A stretch of DNA of 64,000 bases from assembly GCA_030272155.1 (NCBI GenBank), contig CP126192.1, positions 5,304,501-5,368,500 on the forward strand, read 5' to 3'. The notes below the pieces were generated by a model. That model ran no database searches, was not told where the DNA came from, and worked only from the letters and a program-made list of their open reading frames with translations. This DNA is from Tetradesmus obliquus (Eukaryota; Chlorophyta; Chlorophyceae; Sphaeropleales; Scenedesmaceae). The position numbers and the translations under genes are program-made. Of the stretch, positions 46,233 to 57,336 are shown one piece after another (within the stretch, counting starts at the first letter, position 1; the number at the start of each line of letters is the position of its first letter).

Positions 46233-49200
46233 GCCAGGCGACCACCTGTACGCCAAGGCCGAGTACGAGGGCGCCATGGCTCAGTACCTGGAGACTATCG
46301 GCAGCGACCTGGAGCCCTCCTACGTCATCCGCAGGTGGGGTTGCGCACGCGCATTGCTGCAAGGCCAGCAGTTCAACAAAGAATTGTGATGAAACCAACA
46401 GGCAGAGTTACCATCCAAAACACGCAGCTTTCCATAACGTGTGCACACATCTGCAGTATCTGCGCAACCCACGACACCTGATGCTCAACATGTAACATGT
46501 AACAACAAACTATAACGCAATATGGAACATGCCACTCGCTGCCGCAGGTTCCTTGATGCGCAGCGCATCCACAGCCTGACTCGCTACTTGGAGCAGCTGC
46601 ATGCAGCCGGCCTGGGCACAGCCGACCACACCACGCTGCTGCTCAACTGCTACACCAAGCTGAAAGATGTTGGGAAGCTAGATGCTTTCCTGCACAGGAA
46701 TGCAGGCAGCAGCAGCAGCAGCAGCAGCAGGGGGCCTGCAGGGGGTGTTGGGGGAGGTGCTGCTGGCATGGCTGTGCTGGCAGCAGCTGAGAAGGCTGCG
46801 AGGCGCCATGGCAAGGGCGGGAAAGGCGAAGGTGAGCGGCACTGCAAATTCCTTAGAGTCTGTGGCAGACGCTATGTGCTGGTGTCGCTGCAACCTGACA
46901 GGTCTGTGACATTTGGATAAGTCATCGCATGCCTCAGCCACATCTGGCTGCACAGGCATTCACTTGTGGCTGGCAGCCGTGCTATCCTGTCACCATTGCT
47001 GGGGTCCACCTGTGTCCATAGGCTATACAGGCCTGCAGCAACACTGACACCGCGTGCAAATCTACCATGTGCTGCACCAGAAGCTGGCTGCACAGCTGGC
47101 CAGCCACATCCACCCCTTTGTCGATGCTAGCTCCATATTGTATGTACTGCTTTCGCCGAATTGATGCTGCGCAGGCCCGCAGCTCAGCTTTGATTCTGAG
47201 ACTGCTTTCAAGGTGGATGCACACCTTGCCAGCCACACCAACTTCTTTGTCCCTGCCCCCACCGACATGTGTGTACATGATCTTATTGTTATGCACGATG
47301 GCACCTATTTGCAGCAGGGCCGCAGCTCAGCTTTGACCCTGAGACCGCATTCAAGGTGCTGCGCAGCGCCGGCTACGCGCAGCACGCATTGTTTGTGGCG
47401 GAGCAGGCAGCGCAGCCGGAGTGGATCCTTGACGTGCTGCTGGAGGACATGGGCAGCTTCCCTGAGGCACTGGCCTTCATAGGTGGGCTGTGGCATTGAG
47501 GGTTGTGGAACTGATGGTTGAGTTGTAGGGTAGGGCTTAGGGCAGCCTAGGGTCTAGGGTTGAGGTTCTGGTTCTGGTGAGAAGCATGATTTTCCGAAGT
47601 AAGGCGGACATACTAGATGTGCTGCTCATTGACATGCGGCATGCGTAGCTACGCTTGTGGGGCTCGGCATATCCACTTGCGCTGCCTGCTGTGCTGTCAT
47701 TTCTGCAGGCATGCTGTCGCGGCGGCAGCAGGCGCAGGCGCTGCAGCGCTACGGCAAGCTGCTCATCGGCGCTGCCCCAGATGACACCACCGCGCTGCTC
47801 ATGGCGCTCTGCATGCCGGGCCCGGAGTCTCAAGCAGACCACACCGGCGACTCGGCGGACGCCAAAGCCGATGCGAAGTTCGTCGCTTCTGTTGCGGACT
47901 ACGCGCAGCTGTACGCGGACCGGCCCACTCGGCTGCTGTACCTGTGCGAGTTTATATTGTTTCACAGTAGTGAAGGGGAGGTCCCGCAGGAGCAGCAGCT
48001 GTACCATACGCTGCTGGAGCTGTACCTTGCTGAGCAGCTGGTGGACCATGAGCTGCAGGAGGCAGCAGCAGGCAGCGCAGCAGAAGTGGCACCGCAGGTG
48101 GGCAGGTCTGGCGTGCGTTATTGCGTCGTGCACGGGACACAACTGTACAAAGGTAGAAAAAGTTGTGTCTGGAGTTGCGCAGCAGAGGTGAGACCGCAGG
48201 TGGGTGAGACAGCACAGATGGGCATGCATGGATCCGAATTTATGTGCGCTGTGTTGTGTTTGTTGGGTAAAGTTGCCTGCATGCTAGATGAGCCACTGAA
48301 CCATATGCTGGTGCTTGCTTACGCACCTGTCACGCGCAGTTGATCTGTTGGTTGTGTCTGCTTCCTACATGCCTTGCGCCACAGTGACCACTTCTTGCTG
48401 TTCAGTGCAGTTTGACCCGAGCTGGTAGTGCTGCTGTGCGCTTGCCACACTGCTGCTGCATGCAGGCGCGGCGCGACAAGGCCCGGGAGCTGCTGCAGCG
48501 CGGCTGGCAGCCGCACATGGCGCAGCCCAAATATGACCCGGAGCATGCGCTGGTGCTGTGCAGGTGGGCGCAGTGGCAGCAGCAGCAGCAGCAGCACCAC
48601 CACAACATCTGGCCATGCTCTGGTGATGGGCGGAGCGTTTTTGCTACTGTTAGGTAGCAGCAAACGGCTTGGGGTGTTCATAGATAGAGACACACTGCGC
48701 CACTGTCGCGCAAGAGCTGTAGCCACATGCTGGTGTCGGTTTACTCACAACAACCGACCTGCGGCATGTTCTTGTCTTCTGCGCCTGCAGGCAGCACAGC
48801 TACGCGCCTGGGTTGGTGCTGTGGCTAGGGATTGGGATGTTGTGATGCATGCAATGTTCAGCTGTGCCGCATGGCCTTGGTTCACCAAGTGCCCTGTCAT
48901 GGAGTCCAGCCCCGCTGCTGTTGTCTGCTGCACCCGCAGGCAGCACAGCTATGTGCCTGGGCTGGTGCTGCTGTATGACAAGAAGAGGCTGTACAGGGAG
49001 GTGGCCGCACTGCACATGCAGGCGGGAGACTACGGCAGCCTCATCGCAGCATGCGTGCAGTACGGTGACGCAGCGGCAGGTGCAAGCCCGAGGGTTTCCG
49101 TACAATGCTTCCTGCAGACGCTCGTAGTGTTGTGTGCGTGCGTGCAAATTGCTGCTCGCTGGTTGTGTTGTGTGCGTACATGTTGAAGCCAGGGGTGGCA

Positions 49201-49801
49201 TATGTGCAGCCAGGTCAGCATTGACTCAGCACACACCAAGTTTGAACGCTGCTGCACGTCCATCCAAAAAACATGCTCTTTGTCTTCCTGTGTGTGCCTG
49301 TGTGGCCAGGCAGCGACCCCCCTGTGTCTTCCTGTGTGGGCTGAGGCTTGGGAGTTATCTTAGGCAACTGCATGTGTGCATTCATCATGATGTCAACCCT
49401 TGTATGGTTTACGGGCAGGCTGGCACGCCTGCATGCTTGAACCGTTTATGTGTCTCCGTGCGTGCAACATGCATGCAGGTGGTGACCCGCAGCTGTGGGC
49501 TGAGGCTCTGGAGTTCTTCTGCAGCCAGCCTGGGGACTGCTCCTCAGCCATCAGCCAGGTGCTGCAGCATATTGAGCAGGGGGAGCTGCTGCCGCCCCTG
49601 GTGGTGCTGCAGACGCTGGCCAAGAACAAAAACCTCAAGGTAGGGTTTGTCTATACATCAAGTGCGTCCCAGGACCTAGCGTATAACGTGCATGTAGGTT
49701 TGGTTGTTTGCTTGCCTGCCTGCATGTACAGTGCGCGGCAGTGAGCACACTCCAAGGATTGTACGCTGCGTGATGCAAGCAGACTGTGTGGTGCTGGCTG
49801 A

Positions 49802-49836
<35 letters not shown>

Positions 49837-50962
49837 AGGTGTCCATAGTCAAGGACTATGTGGCGCGCCAGCTGCAGATGGAGGGCAAGGAGATCGCCAA
49901 AGACAGGGACACCATCAGCCGCCTGCAGGTGCGCTGCTGCTGCTGCTGACAGTGGTGCTGCTGCTGCATTCGTCATAAGCTGGTGCACACTGGCAGTTGA
50001 CCCCGCTGTGCAAGCTTTGCCGCAGCTGGGCTGCAAGCTGGTTTTAGCTGCAGGCGCATTGAAGTGCGCGCAAGCACACGAACACTGTGGTCACTAGGAC
50101 CCTCTTGTCGTGCGTTGTTGCAGGCTGAAACGCCTGCAATGAAGGCAGAGGCGGCCAGCTGAGCACACATCCCTGCTGCACCTTCAACAGAGACCTTTGA
50201 GATTGCCGCACACTGATATCTCAAGTGATCACTACTGCGTTGCGTGTCCTGCAGGCTGAGACGTCTGCAATGAAGGCAGAAGCAGCCAAGCTCAAGAGCC
50301 AGCCGCATGTGTTCCAGAGCAGCCGCTGCGCCGCCTCAGGGCAGGCGCTGGAGCTGCCTGTGGTGCACTTCATGTGCGGCCACTCCTTCAACCTGCGCTC
50401 CCTGGGGGAGTCCGACAGGTGAGAGTGAGTGAGTGAGTGAGTGACCACCCAGGCAGCTCTGCAGCTCCTGGGTAAGTTAAGGCTAAGAGGGTGTGTGTGG
50501 CCAGGGGCGCCGCCCCTGGGCTCCACACCCTCTACCCGAGGTGAGTTAAGGGAGGATGTAGGCTCCTCATTGTGCCGGCAGCTGTTGCTGCTCTGCTCAC
50601 AGCATTCTGCAGGTGCGCAGGGTGTGCCCGCAAGCTGGTTGCTTGTGGTTTGGCTGTTCAGGCAAGCGCTGCCGCTGTCTGGTTGCTCACCCTACACGCC
50701 TGTTCTACTTGCTGCTGCGTGTTGCCACAGGGAGTGCCCGCTTTGTGCGCCAGATTTCCGCCGCGTGCTGGACATCCGGCGCAACATGAAGGCGGGTGCA
50801 CTCAAGCCTGATGAGTTCTTCAGCCAGCTGGATGCCAGCGCTGATGGCTTTGGCGTGGTCGCGGAGCACTTTGGGCGCGGCGTGATGAACATGACGAAAC
50901 AGAGCATGGCCAGCCAGGGGGCGGCTGCTGGGGCAGGGGCAGGTGCCTTGGGGCAGCTGTAG
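43109..50962 (+). CDS. VPS11: VPS11, core subunit of HOPS/CORVET tethering complexes
   Basis: Fourteen exons: 43109-43321, 43649-44474, 45066-45301, 45796-45898, 46238-46334, 46548-46831, 47315-47482, 47709-48097, 48466-48563, 48940-49079, 49479-49639, 49839-49928, 50255-50418, 50731-50962; phases agree, giving about 1,066 residues (human about 940). The start MSFAFKKFNFFQQHEVK and VGCDNGTVHLLDEAFQSQGS open the beta-propeller. The alpha-solenoid is clear: YEGAMAQYLETIG, LEPSYVIRRFLDAQRIHSLT, DHTTLLLNCYTKLKDVGKLD, PEWILDVLLEDMGSFPEAL. The C-terminal zinc region reads HFMCGHSFNLRSLGES and CPLCAPDF. VPS11 scaffolds the class C core that tethers late endosomes and vacuoles. Exon 2 adds Ala and poly-Gln (CAG) inserts in the propeller. 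The RING is degenerate, lacking three expected ligands. Many introns carry copies of adjacent exon edges (separate entries). Confidence 0.96.
44085..44121 (+). repeat. (CAG)n coding poly-glutamine tract in VPS11 exon 2
   Basis: About 12 CAG codons translate to an uninterrupted Gln run inside the beta-propeller, between FAAPQ and GRNG; further Ala/Gly/Ser tracts follow. It lies in a loop-like insert absent from human VPS11. Confidence 0.9.
44688..45190 (+). repeat. Four tandem copies of VPS11 exon 3 start with acceptor
   Basis: The sequence around GGCCTGGCCAAGCTGCGGCG, each time preceded by an AG acceptor, begins at about 44688 (diverged), 44815, 44941 and 45066, a period of 125-127 bp. Only the last copy continues into the rest of exon 3. 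If spliced, copies 2 and 3 (44815, 44941) would run into a stop shortly after the Thr-Asp-Asp codons (TAA near 44898 and TGA near 45023). Confidence 0.92.
45732..45781 (+). repeat. (CTG)n run before VPS11 exon 4 acceptor
   Basis: About 14-16 CTG triplets end 14 nt upstream of the acceptor at 45795, so the run occupies the place of the polypyrimidine tract. Confidence 0.9.
46182..46232 (+). repeat. (CTG)n run before VPS11 exon 5 acceptor
   Basis: About 17 CTG triplets end 5 nt upstream of the acceptor AG at 46236-46237. Confidence 0.92.
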
Positions 50963-51884
50963 CTTTTGTTTGTACAATGTTCATTGTACAGTATACTCAT
51001 TGCAGCAGAGCATGGCCAGTCAGGGTGCGGCGGCAAGTGCAGGGGCAGGTGGCTTGGCGCAGCTGTAGCTGATGTTTTTACGATGCTCATTGTATACTCA
51101 TTGCAGCAGAGCATGGCCAGTTAGGGTGCGGCTGCTGGGGCAGGTGGCTTGGCGCAGCTGTAGCTGACGTTGTTACGGTGCTCATTGTATACTCATTGCA
51201 GCAGAGCATGGCCAGCCAGGGGGCGGCGGCAGGTGCAGGGGCAGGCGGCTTGGGGCAGCTGTAGCTGACGTTGTTACGGTGCTCATTGTATACTCATTGC
51301 AGCAGAGCATGGCCAGTTAGGGGGGCGGCAGCAGCGGCAGGCGCAGGCGGCTTGGCGTAGCTGTAGCTGTACAGCCACAAGAGGATGTGTTGCACTGCAG
51401 CTGTGGAGGCTGTTCAGGCGTGTGTTTGTGTTCACGCTGTGCAGCGCACACCAGCTGGATCATAATCTGCAGACATGCAACCTGCATTCATTGATGGCGG
51501 GTACGCCACCGCCAGACATGCAGATGAATTCGGCCGCTTGGACGGAAGGAATGCCACATCTCATGGCATGATTCTGCCATGCATTGTGCTTACATCTTGT
51601 GATGTTGCAAAGCGGCGGCGTGTGCTGCAGAACACAGCTGAGGATGATGTGATGAACGTCGTTGATGCTTAAACCACAGATGCATATGTGCTTGCGGCAT
51701 GCTCAGCATGCAGTGCAACTTCGGCCCTTGCATAACTAGAAGGGTTGTCTGCATACCACTGATCACCCTGCGGTTAAACTTCTAGCACATGCCAGAACAT
51801 GAGCCCGGGGCTGCCTGTACGTGGGAAAGGGCCGTACACGCCAGCCACGTGGCTGCAGATCCTTTTCCAGTCGCAGCTGCCCAG
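50963..51884. other. Convergent spacer, VPS11 3' array then unique sequence
   Basis: After the last-exon repeat array (to about 51365), roughly 520 bp of unique sequence reach the stop of the - strand gene. I see no gene in it. Confidence 0.5.
51006..51365 (+). repeat. Tandem copies of VPS11 last-exon end
   Basis: The stretch beginning CAGAGCATGGCCAG in the last exon (50900) recurs at 51006, 51107, 51202 and 51303, spaced 95-106 bp. Each copy carries an acceptor-like TTGCAG just before it, the Gly/Ala-rich codons and a CAGCTGTAG-like stop (diverged in the last). They lie after the used stop at 50960-50962. Confidence 0.9.
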
Positions 51885-53730
51885 TCACCCGCTGTACCGC
51901 CCCACCAGCTCAGGCGGTGGAAGTTCCTGCAAGATATCAGGGTGAGCCTCCAGGTGCTGCCGCACTGTTGTCACCCTATCGCTCAGGAAGGTAGCGTCCA
52001 GGAAGCTCTCATATGCCTCTGGGCAGAAGCCCTTGGCAGCCAGCACACAGTGGCGCAGGTAGACCCTGCAGGAGAAGAAGAACCAGGGCAGAATTCGTTC
52101 TTATACATCTGAGCTTCAAGACTTGCAACCGCTGCAGTGACTGTGTTGGCGGGGGCCCCATATAGACATGCGAGTGGGAATTATGCGGCCATGTGATATT
52201 GCAACGTGTGCTTCCTGCAACCCTTGATGAAGCAGCAGGCCTGCGCACAGCGTTTATGGGAAGGGCGAAGCAAGGCAGGCCTGTGCACAGGCGTGAAAAG
52301 ACCAGCTGGGTGGATCTGCATGCACACTTGTTCTGAATGATGACATGTCCATGTGCTGCTCAGACAGCAACCTGCGCCATGCTGCTGCTGGCAAGTCACA
52401 TGGCGGCAGGCTAGTACTAGTGAGCTACCTGCAGGGCAGGATGTCGTCCCGCCACACCCTGTCAATGCCGTGTATACTCCATCGCCGCGCCCATTCATCA
52501 GGCGGACAGCGGGTAGCCTTGTAGTGCTCGTCTGTGTTGGCCCCACACAGCACCTGGCAGCGGTTACAGCAGCAGCACCATGGCAGCAACAGCCATACGT
52601 TCAGCCGTGTTACTGCAATGCACGGTGCTACCAACTTCCTGAAAGCGAGAAAGCACGCCGTTGCATGTGCAGATGCTGCCAGCCTGCAGGAACAGCTGTG
52701 TAGACTGACGCTTGTGTACTGGTACTCTGGGGGGGGGGGGGGCTCTTCTGGACCAGCATTGCTTGTAGATGCGCATCCACCATGCCTACAACTGTCATTT
52801 TACTCTGAACTGAGCAGCACATTTGCAAGCTTGAGCGGCGCGCACTGCTGTGCTGCCCAGCGCCACACTCACCGCCAGCTGCGCTGTGGGCGCCTGCCCC
52901 GCCAGGTCATACGGCTGCACAGCAAGGAAGCGGAACTCCTGCTCCCGCGCGATGAAGGCAGCAACGCTGTCAGCGCTGAAAGGCACCTCAAACAGGCTGA
53001 CCACCAGCTCACTGCCAGCGTGCTGCTCGCAGGACAAGCTGGAGATCTCACCCTGCAGGACACGGCAGAGCAGCGCTAAGTTGTGCGATGATGCATCAGC
53101 CGCTGGGCCATCTGCCAGCAGCCGCTGCCTGGCTGCTGTGCGCAAGCAAACTGCGGCTGCATAGCAAATTCACAGGCACGCCCCTGTGGCTATGTTGCCG
53201 CGCCGCAAACCAGCACACACTGCTCGCATGCCGATGCTCCAGCCTGCTGCACCCCTGTACGCACAGCCCAGCGTTGTGGGGGGCTGTCCTGCAAGTATTG
53301 TGTTTGGCCGTTGCAGCTGAGCACCCGCAGTGGAGTTAAGTGTCGCTGCTCACCGTCTCTGGCCTGGCAATCCCTCTTACAAAGAATATGTCCGCAGTGT
53401 GCGCAAACACACGCCTGTAGCCTCGAAGCTGAGGAACAGAGCAGCACAGCAGCGGATGGACAGCCCACCAGACAAGCAGCGTTAAAACACAGCAGTCAAC
53501 ACTGGCACAGCAGGATTGACGAAAAGAGCATGGTGTGGGATAGCTGCGCATGCTGCATGCTAATGCCATGGCGATCACCGTTCTTGCAGGACAAAAACAG
53601 AGTGCAATGCGTCATAGTTCTTTGTTGTTGACGGCCTCCTGTGCTGAGCTGCTGGGCCAGAAGCTGCCAGTCTAAGAGAGTGTTTACCCATCCTGGCTGC
53701 TGCACCACTCACCCGCCCAGGCCTGAAGTT
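51885..53730 (-). CDS. Gamma-glutamylcyclotransferase-like protein, 5' end unresolved
   Basis: Exons in coding order: 53730-53713 (18 nt, NFRPGR), 53428-53354, 53052-52873, 52553-52429 and 52065-51885 (stop TGA at 51887-51885), all GT-AG with agreeing phases. The product includes LRGYRRVFAHTADIFFVRGI, EISSLSCEQHAGSELVVSLF, AFIAREQEFRFLAVQPYD, GIDRVWRDDILPCRVYLRHC and AYESFLDATFLSDRVTTVRQ. The Gly-Tyr-Arg-Arg-x-Phe start, the Glu-rich central block and the order of strands resemble eukaryotic AIG2/GGCT-fold proteins, which cyclise gamma-glutamyl groups to 5-oxoproline; the long C-terminal extension (WRDDILPCRVYLRHCVLAAK) is typical of an uncharacterised algal and protist branch. The first exon with the substrate loop (YGS-type motif) was not found. 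Enzyme activity is inference. Confidence 0.65.
52729..52742. repeat. Poly-G tract (14 G)
   Basis: An uninterrupted G run in an intron of the - strand GGCT-like gene (C14 in the sense direction). Confidence 0.9.
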
Positions 53731-55914
53731 CTGCAGGCAGCAGAGGGCAGCACGAAGCAGGTACAATCATTGCATGTGCATGTTCAACAGCCACAGGTAG
53801 AGCGCACATCACGTGAGGTGTTGTGGAGTTACACTGGCATTTGCTGTGTGTCTGACCAAAGCAGCTGATGCTACAGGCCGCAAACAACATGTTGCAAGTA
53901 TAAATATGCGTAGCAACAGGGAGTAGTGCAGCCGGCTGCAAGCAGAAGCTGTCACAGGCGCAAAGGTGAAAGGCAGCTGGTGCATGCGGCTGTGCCCACA
54001 CACCTGCAAGTCTGGAAAGGTTGTCCTGGCACTGCGCTCTGCAGCATACAACACACAGCCCAGTAACAGCGGCAACAATATGTGCGGACTGCATCACTTT
54101 CTAGAGGGTTTGACCTAAATCGCATGGCATCACTCTGTGCTGCTTGCAACATTCACTCCGCACTGCTGGATGGCCTGCAGCCCAGGTCAGCACTACTCTG
54201 TCATGCTAACTCCTGTCATATGTACCATACAATATGATATTGTAGGCTTCTTGTGCTTGAATCAGGGTGTGCTGGTTCTCCTGTCTGGCAGCTGCATGCA
54301 CCTGACAGTAAGCTGCCAAAGCCAGCCACTGTCATCAGCCCAGAGCCTGCCTGCAGCAAACACGGCAGCTACAGATGGTTATGCTGATGTTGAGTTGACA
54401 ACTGCCACTTGAATTGGCTGTAGCTGCTTGCGCTGTGCTCTAGTTTGCAGTGCAGCTAACTTGCACACCGCTGCTGTTCGCTGCGCACGCTGCTGTGCCG
54501 CTGCTGCTGTGCCTGTTGCAACTGATGAGGTGGCCGCTGTTGGAAAAATCTGCTCACATCCAAGCCTGTAAAGGAGTCATCAAGTTCATCCCCAGCTTGC
54601 AGGAGGCCTTGCTGCTGCTTTGTTGCTGCGCTGTGGAGGAGTTGGCTTCTGGTGGTTACATATGGTTGCACAGGAGCACTCATTCTACTGGTCCACTGGC
54701 TGCTGCAGCGCAGTAACTGTGTTCTTTGGCCGCCGCTGATCATGCGTAAATAGCAGTCTTTTGGGTCCTCCACGCGTTTGATGCACGCTGCTCTTACGTC
54801 CACGTGTAGGGCTTCCTTCAGACGGCACTACAACCTGAGATCAAGCCAACTGCTGTGTCTGTTGCGAACTAAATGTCTACGGACTTGAGAATACAAAACA
54901 GCACAAAGTAGAGCCGGAGCTCTCGGAGCGACTCAGAGCGTCCCTGACCTGTCAGCAGGGAGTTTGACAGGCACTGAGGTGTCAGTGACATAAGCACAAG
55001 ACATGAAGGCTCAACTAAGAGCCGAGCGCTGTTACCATATCCGTCAGGCCCCTGTACTCCTGACTGGTAGGGCTGAAATGTGCCCAATCGATCACGCCAG
55101 CAGTGAACGGCGGCATGCTGCCAATCAGTCACAGCACACACCTGCCGCATGCAATCATACGCACCAAATTTGTGCACACATAAGCATCATCATATCGTGA
55201 AAACTGGTTAGAGCTCTCAGCCCAAGGCCCTGAAATGCCCAAAATCAGCATTCTGTGCAGCCGTCCCTGCCGCAGCGGCTGGTGTTGGCGACAGCATGCA
55301 TCAGCCTATTGATCACCATGCAAAGCCAGCTGCTGTTGCAGCCACTGCTGGAAAAATTGCACTTCGCAACCCTGGCGTCAGCTGCAGACGCGTACTACGC
55401 TTGTGCTGGCCAGCAACAACACTTCAAACATCAATGCGGCAAACCTTCGGCTGCGCCACACGGTTGTACAGCAGCTGTATGCAAATAAACTGCATCTTGG
55501 GCAGCTGTATGCAAACAAACCGCATCGTCAGCTTTGAACTTCAACCGCTCAGGACCTGTTGCCTTAGAATCATTTAAGTCAACAATGCCCCGTCACTGCT
55601 GGCAGCATATGAAACCTTCCCAATAGGCTGCCCGATCAGAAAGCACAAATGGCAACCTCACCGCTATGCTGTGGGCTGCAATGAGCAAAGCTAATGACAA
55701 TTTCTCAGCAACACTGCTGGGCTGCTGGGCCGGACGGCATGACACCTGCAGTACCAGCAAGCTGAACACACACCAAGATCTACACATCACACTAAGCAGC
55801 GGGCACTGCACTCGCTACACACTTGATGCAACCAACACAACTGATCCTGGCAGTGTCCTGCTGCTGCTGCTGCTGCTGCTGCTTCCGGCTTTCGCTGCAC
55901 CTGTCACGGCTGTT
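53731..55914. other. 2.2-kb stretch, no gene resolved
   Basis: The missing first exon(s) of the GGCT-like gene (-) and the 3' flank of PGP synthase (-) should lie here. Open frames at 54456-54803 and 55593-55811 (-) show no recognisable family sequence. A (CTG)n run at about 55858-55885 lies near the 3' end of PGP synthase. I could not find the YGS-type exon expected for the former gene. Confidence 0.45.
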
Positions 55915-56266
55915 CTAGGTTGCTTTCTTCTCCGGCTGTGGCTGAGGTGGTGCCACAAAGTGTGTCCACACATTAGCAAAGTAGATAGCCAGGCTCCAGG
56001 CAGCAAGGCCAGCCGCCACACACAGCAGCAGCCAGGAGACAAATGCGACTTGCTGCATTGTAAGGTGCACAGCTGCAGCAGGGGACGAAACAGCGCAGGG
56101 CAGGCAACAGCGGGGTGGGTGCAGCCTTTGAGATGGTTCAGCACATAGGAGATGGTGATAAGCGCACATCACATCACAACCAGGTACGTCAAAATATGCA
56201 TGCAAATGGCCAGATGCATTGGAGGTAGCTTGACCAGATTATTGGCAACTCTTCGGCATTCTCAGC

Positions 56267-56299
<33 letters not shown>

Positions 56300-57279
56300 G
56301 CATCAGCAGCATCAGCAGCCTGCCGGCTCGCCTCACCTGCAAAGATGTCATGCACCCTGCCTGTGCCGTCCTTGCAGAACAGCAGCAGCGACATGGACGT
56401 CATCTGCAGCGCAGTCTTCCACTTGCCAAATGAGTTGACTTTGACTGCCTGCAGGGGGACACAGCAGCAACCAGACTAGCCACTTATCATTGACAGGTCT
56501 TGTCAGGGCTGCCTTGGCAGCACCTCAGCCCCAAATGCTTGACTGAGAAGTTAAGCTGCACATGCCGTGCAGCAATGGCAGAGTCTGAGACAGCCAGGGC
56601 ACCCAGTGACAGAATTGTATACATGACACAATGTACTTCTCTACACGCTTTACGAACCAGGCCGGTTTGCTAAATCACGTAAACACATGGCTGCCCTGTG
56701 CAGCACTCAGATCAATCTGCCAGCCACTCGCCTTGTGTGCTGCGCCGCCTGCTGCTGCCGCCCACTCTCGCAGCGCTGACATGGTCACCTCTCTGCAGCA
56801 CATCACCACCACCGGCACTGCCATCTGCGTCTGGCTGATCGTTGGCGGCGGCTGCACACTCAGCAGGATCAGCACAGTGGTCACCCTGCATTCGGCAGAA
56901 GGCAGGCAGCAGACGCATCAGCCGCAAGTACAGCAGGCGCAGTGGTGGTCCTTTTGCATGTTGTGCTTTCAGCAACTTTTACACGAACTCAGCGAGTAGC
57001 TACTGCCACCAAACATGCGTCATTGTGGCCAAAGCAGGAACACTAGCAGCCGACGTCTGCCGCTGCTCGCTTTGCCACGCTTACATAAGGAGTGCATCAT
57101 TTGAGGACATGAGGGCCCCTGACTCGCAGAACAGCTTCGTGCTGTGGCTGCTGCTGCTGCTGTGGCTGCTGCTGCTGCTGCTGCTGCTGCACACAGCCCG
57201 CCCTGCTCACATGATCTTGTCTGCCACAGGGTCCAGGAATGCACCAAACGCAGTCGCAATCTCAAACTGCAGTTCAGGT

Positions 57280-57336
<57 letters not shown>

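Noticed and set aside
53809-54097. Possible - strand exon for the missing GGCT-like N-terminus
   Set aside because: No YGS-type substrate-loop motif and no phase-consistent junction to 53730.
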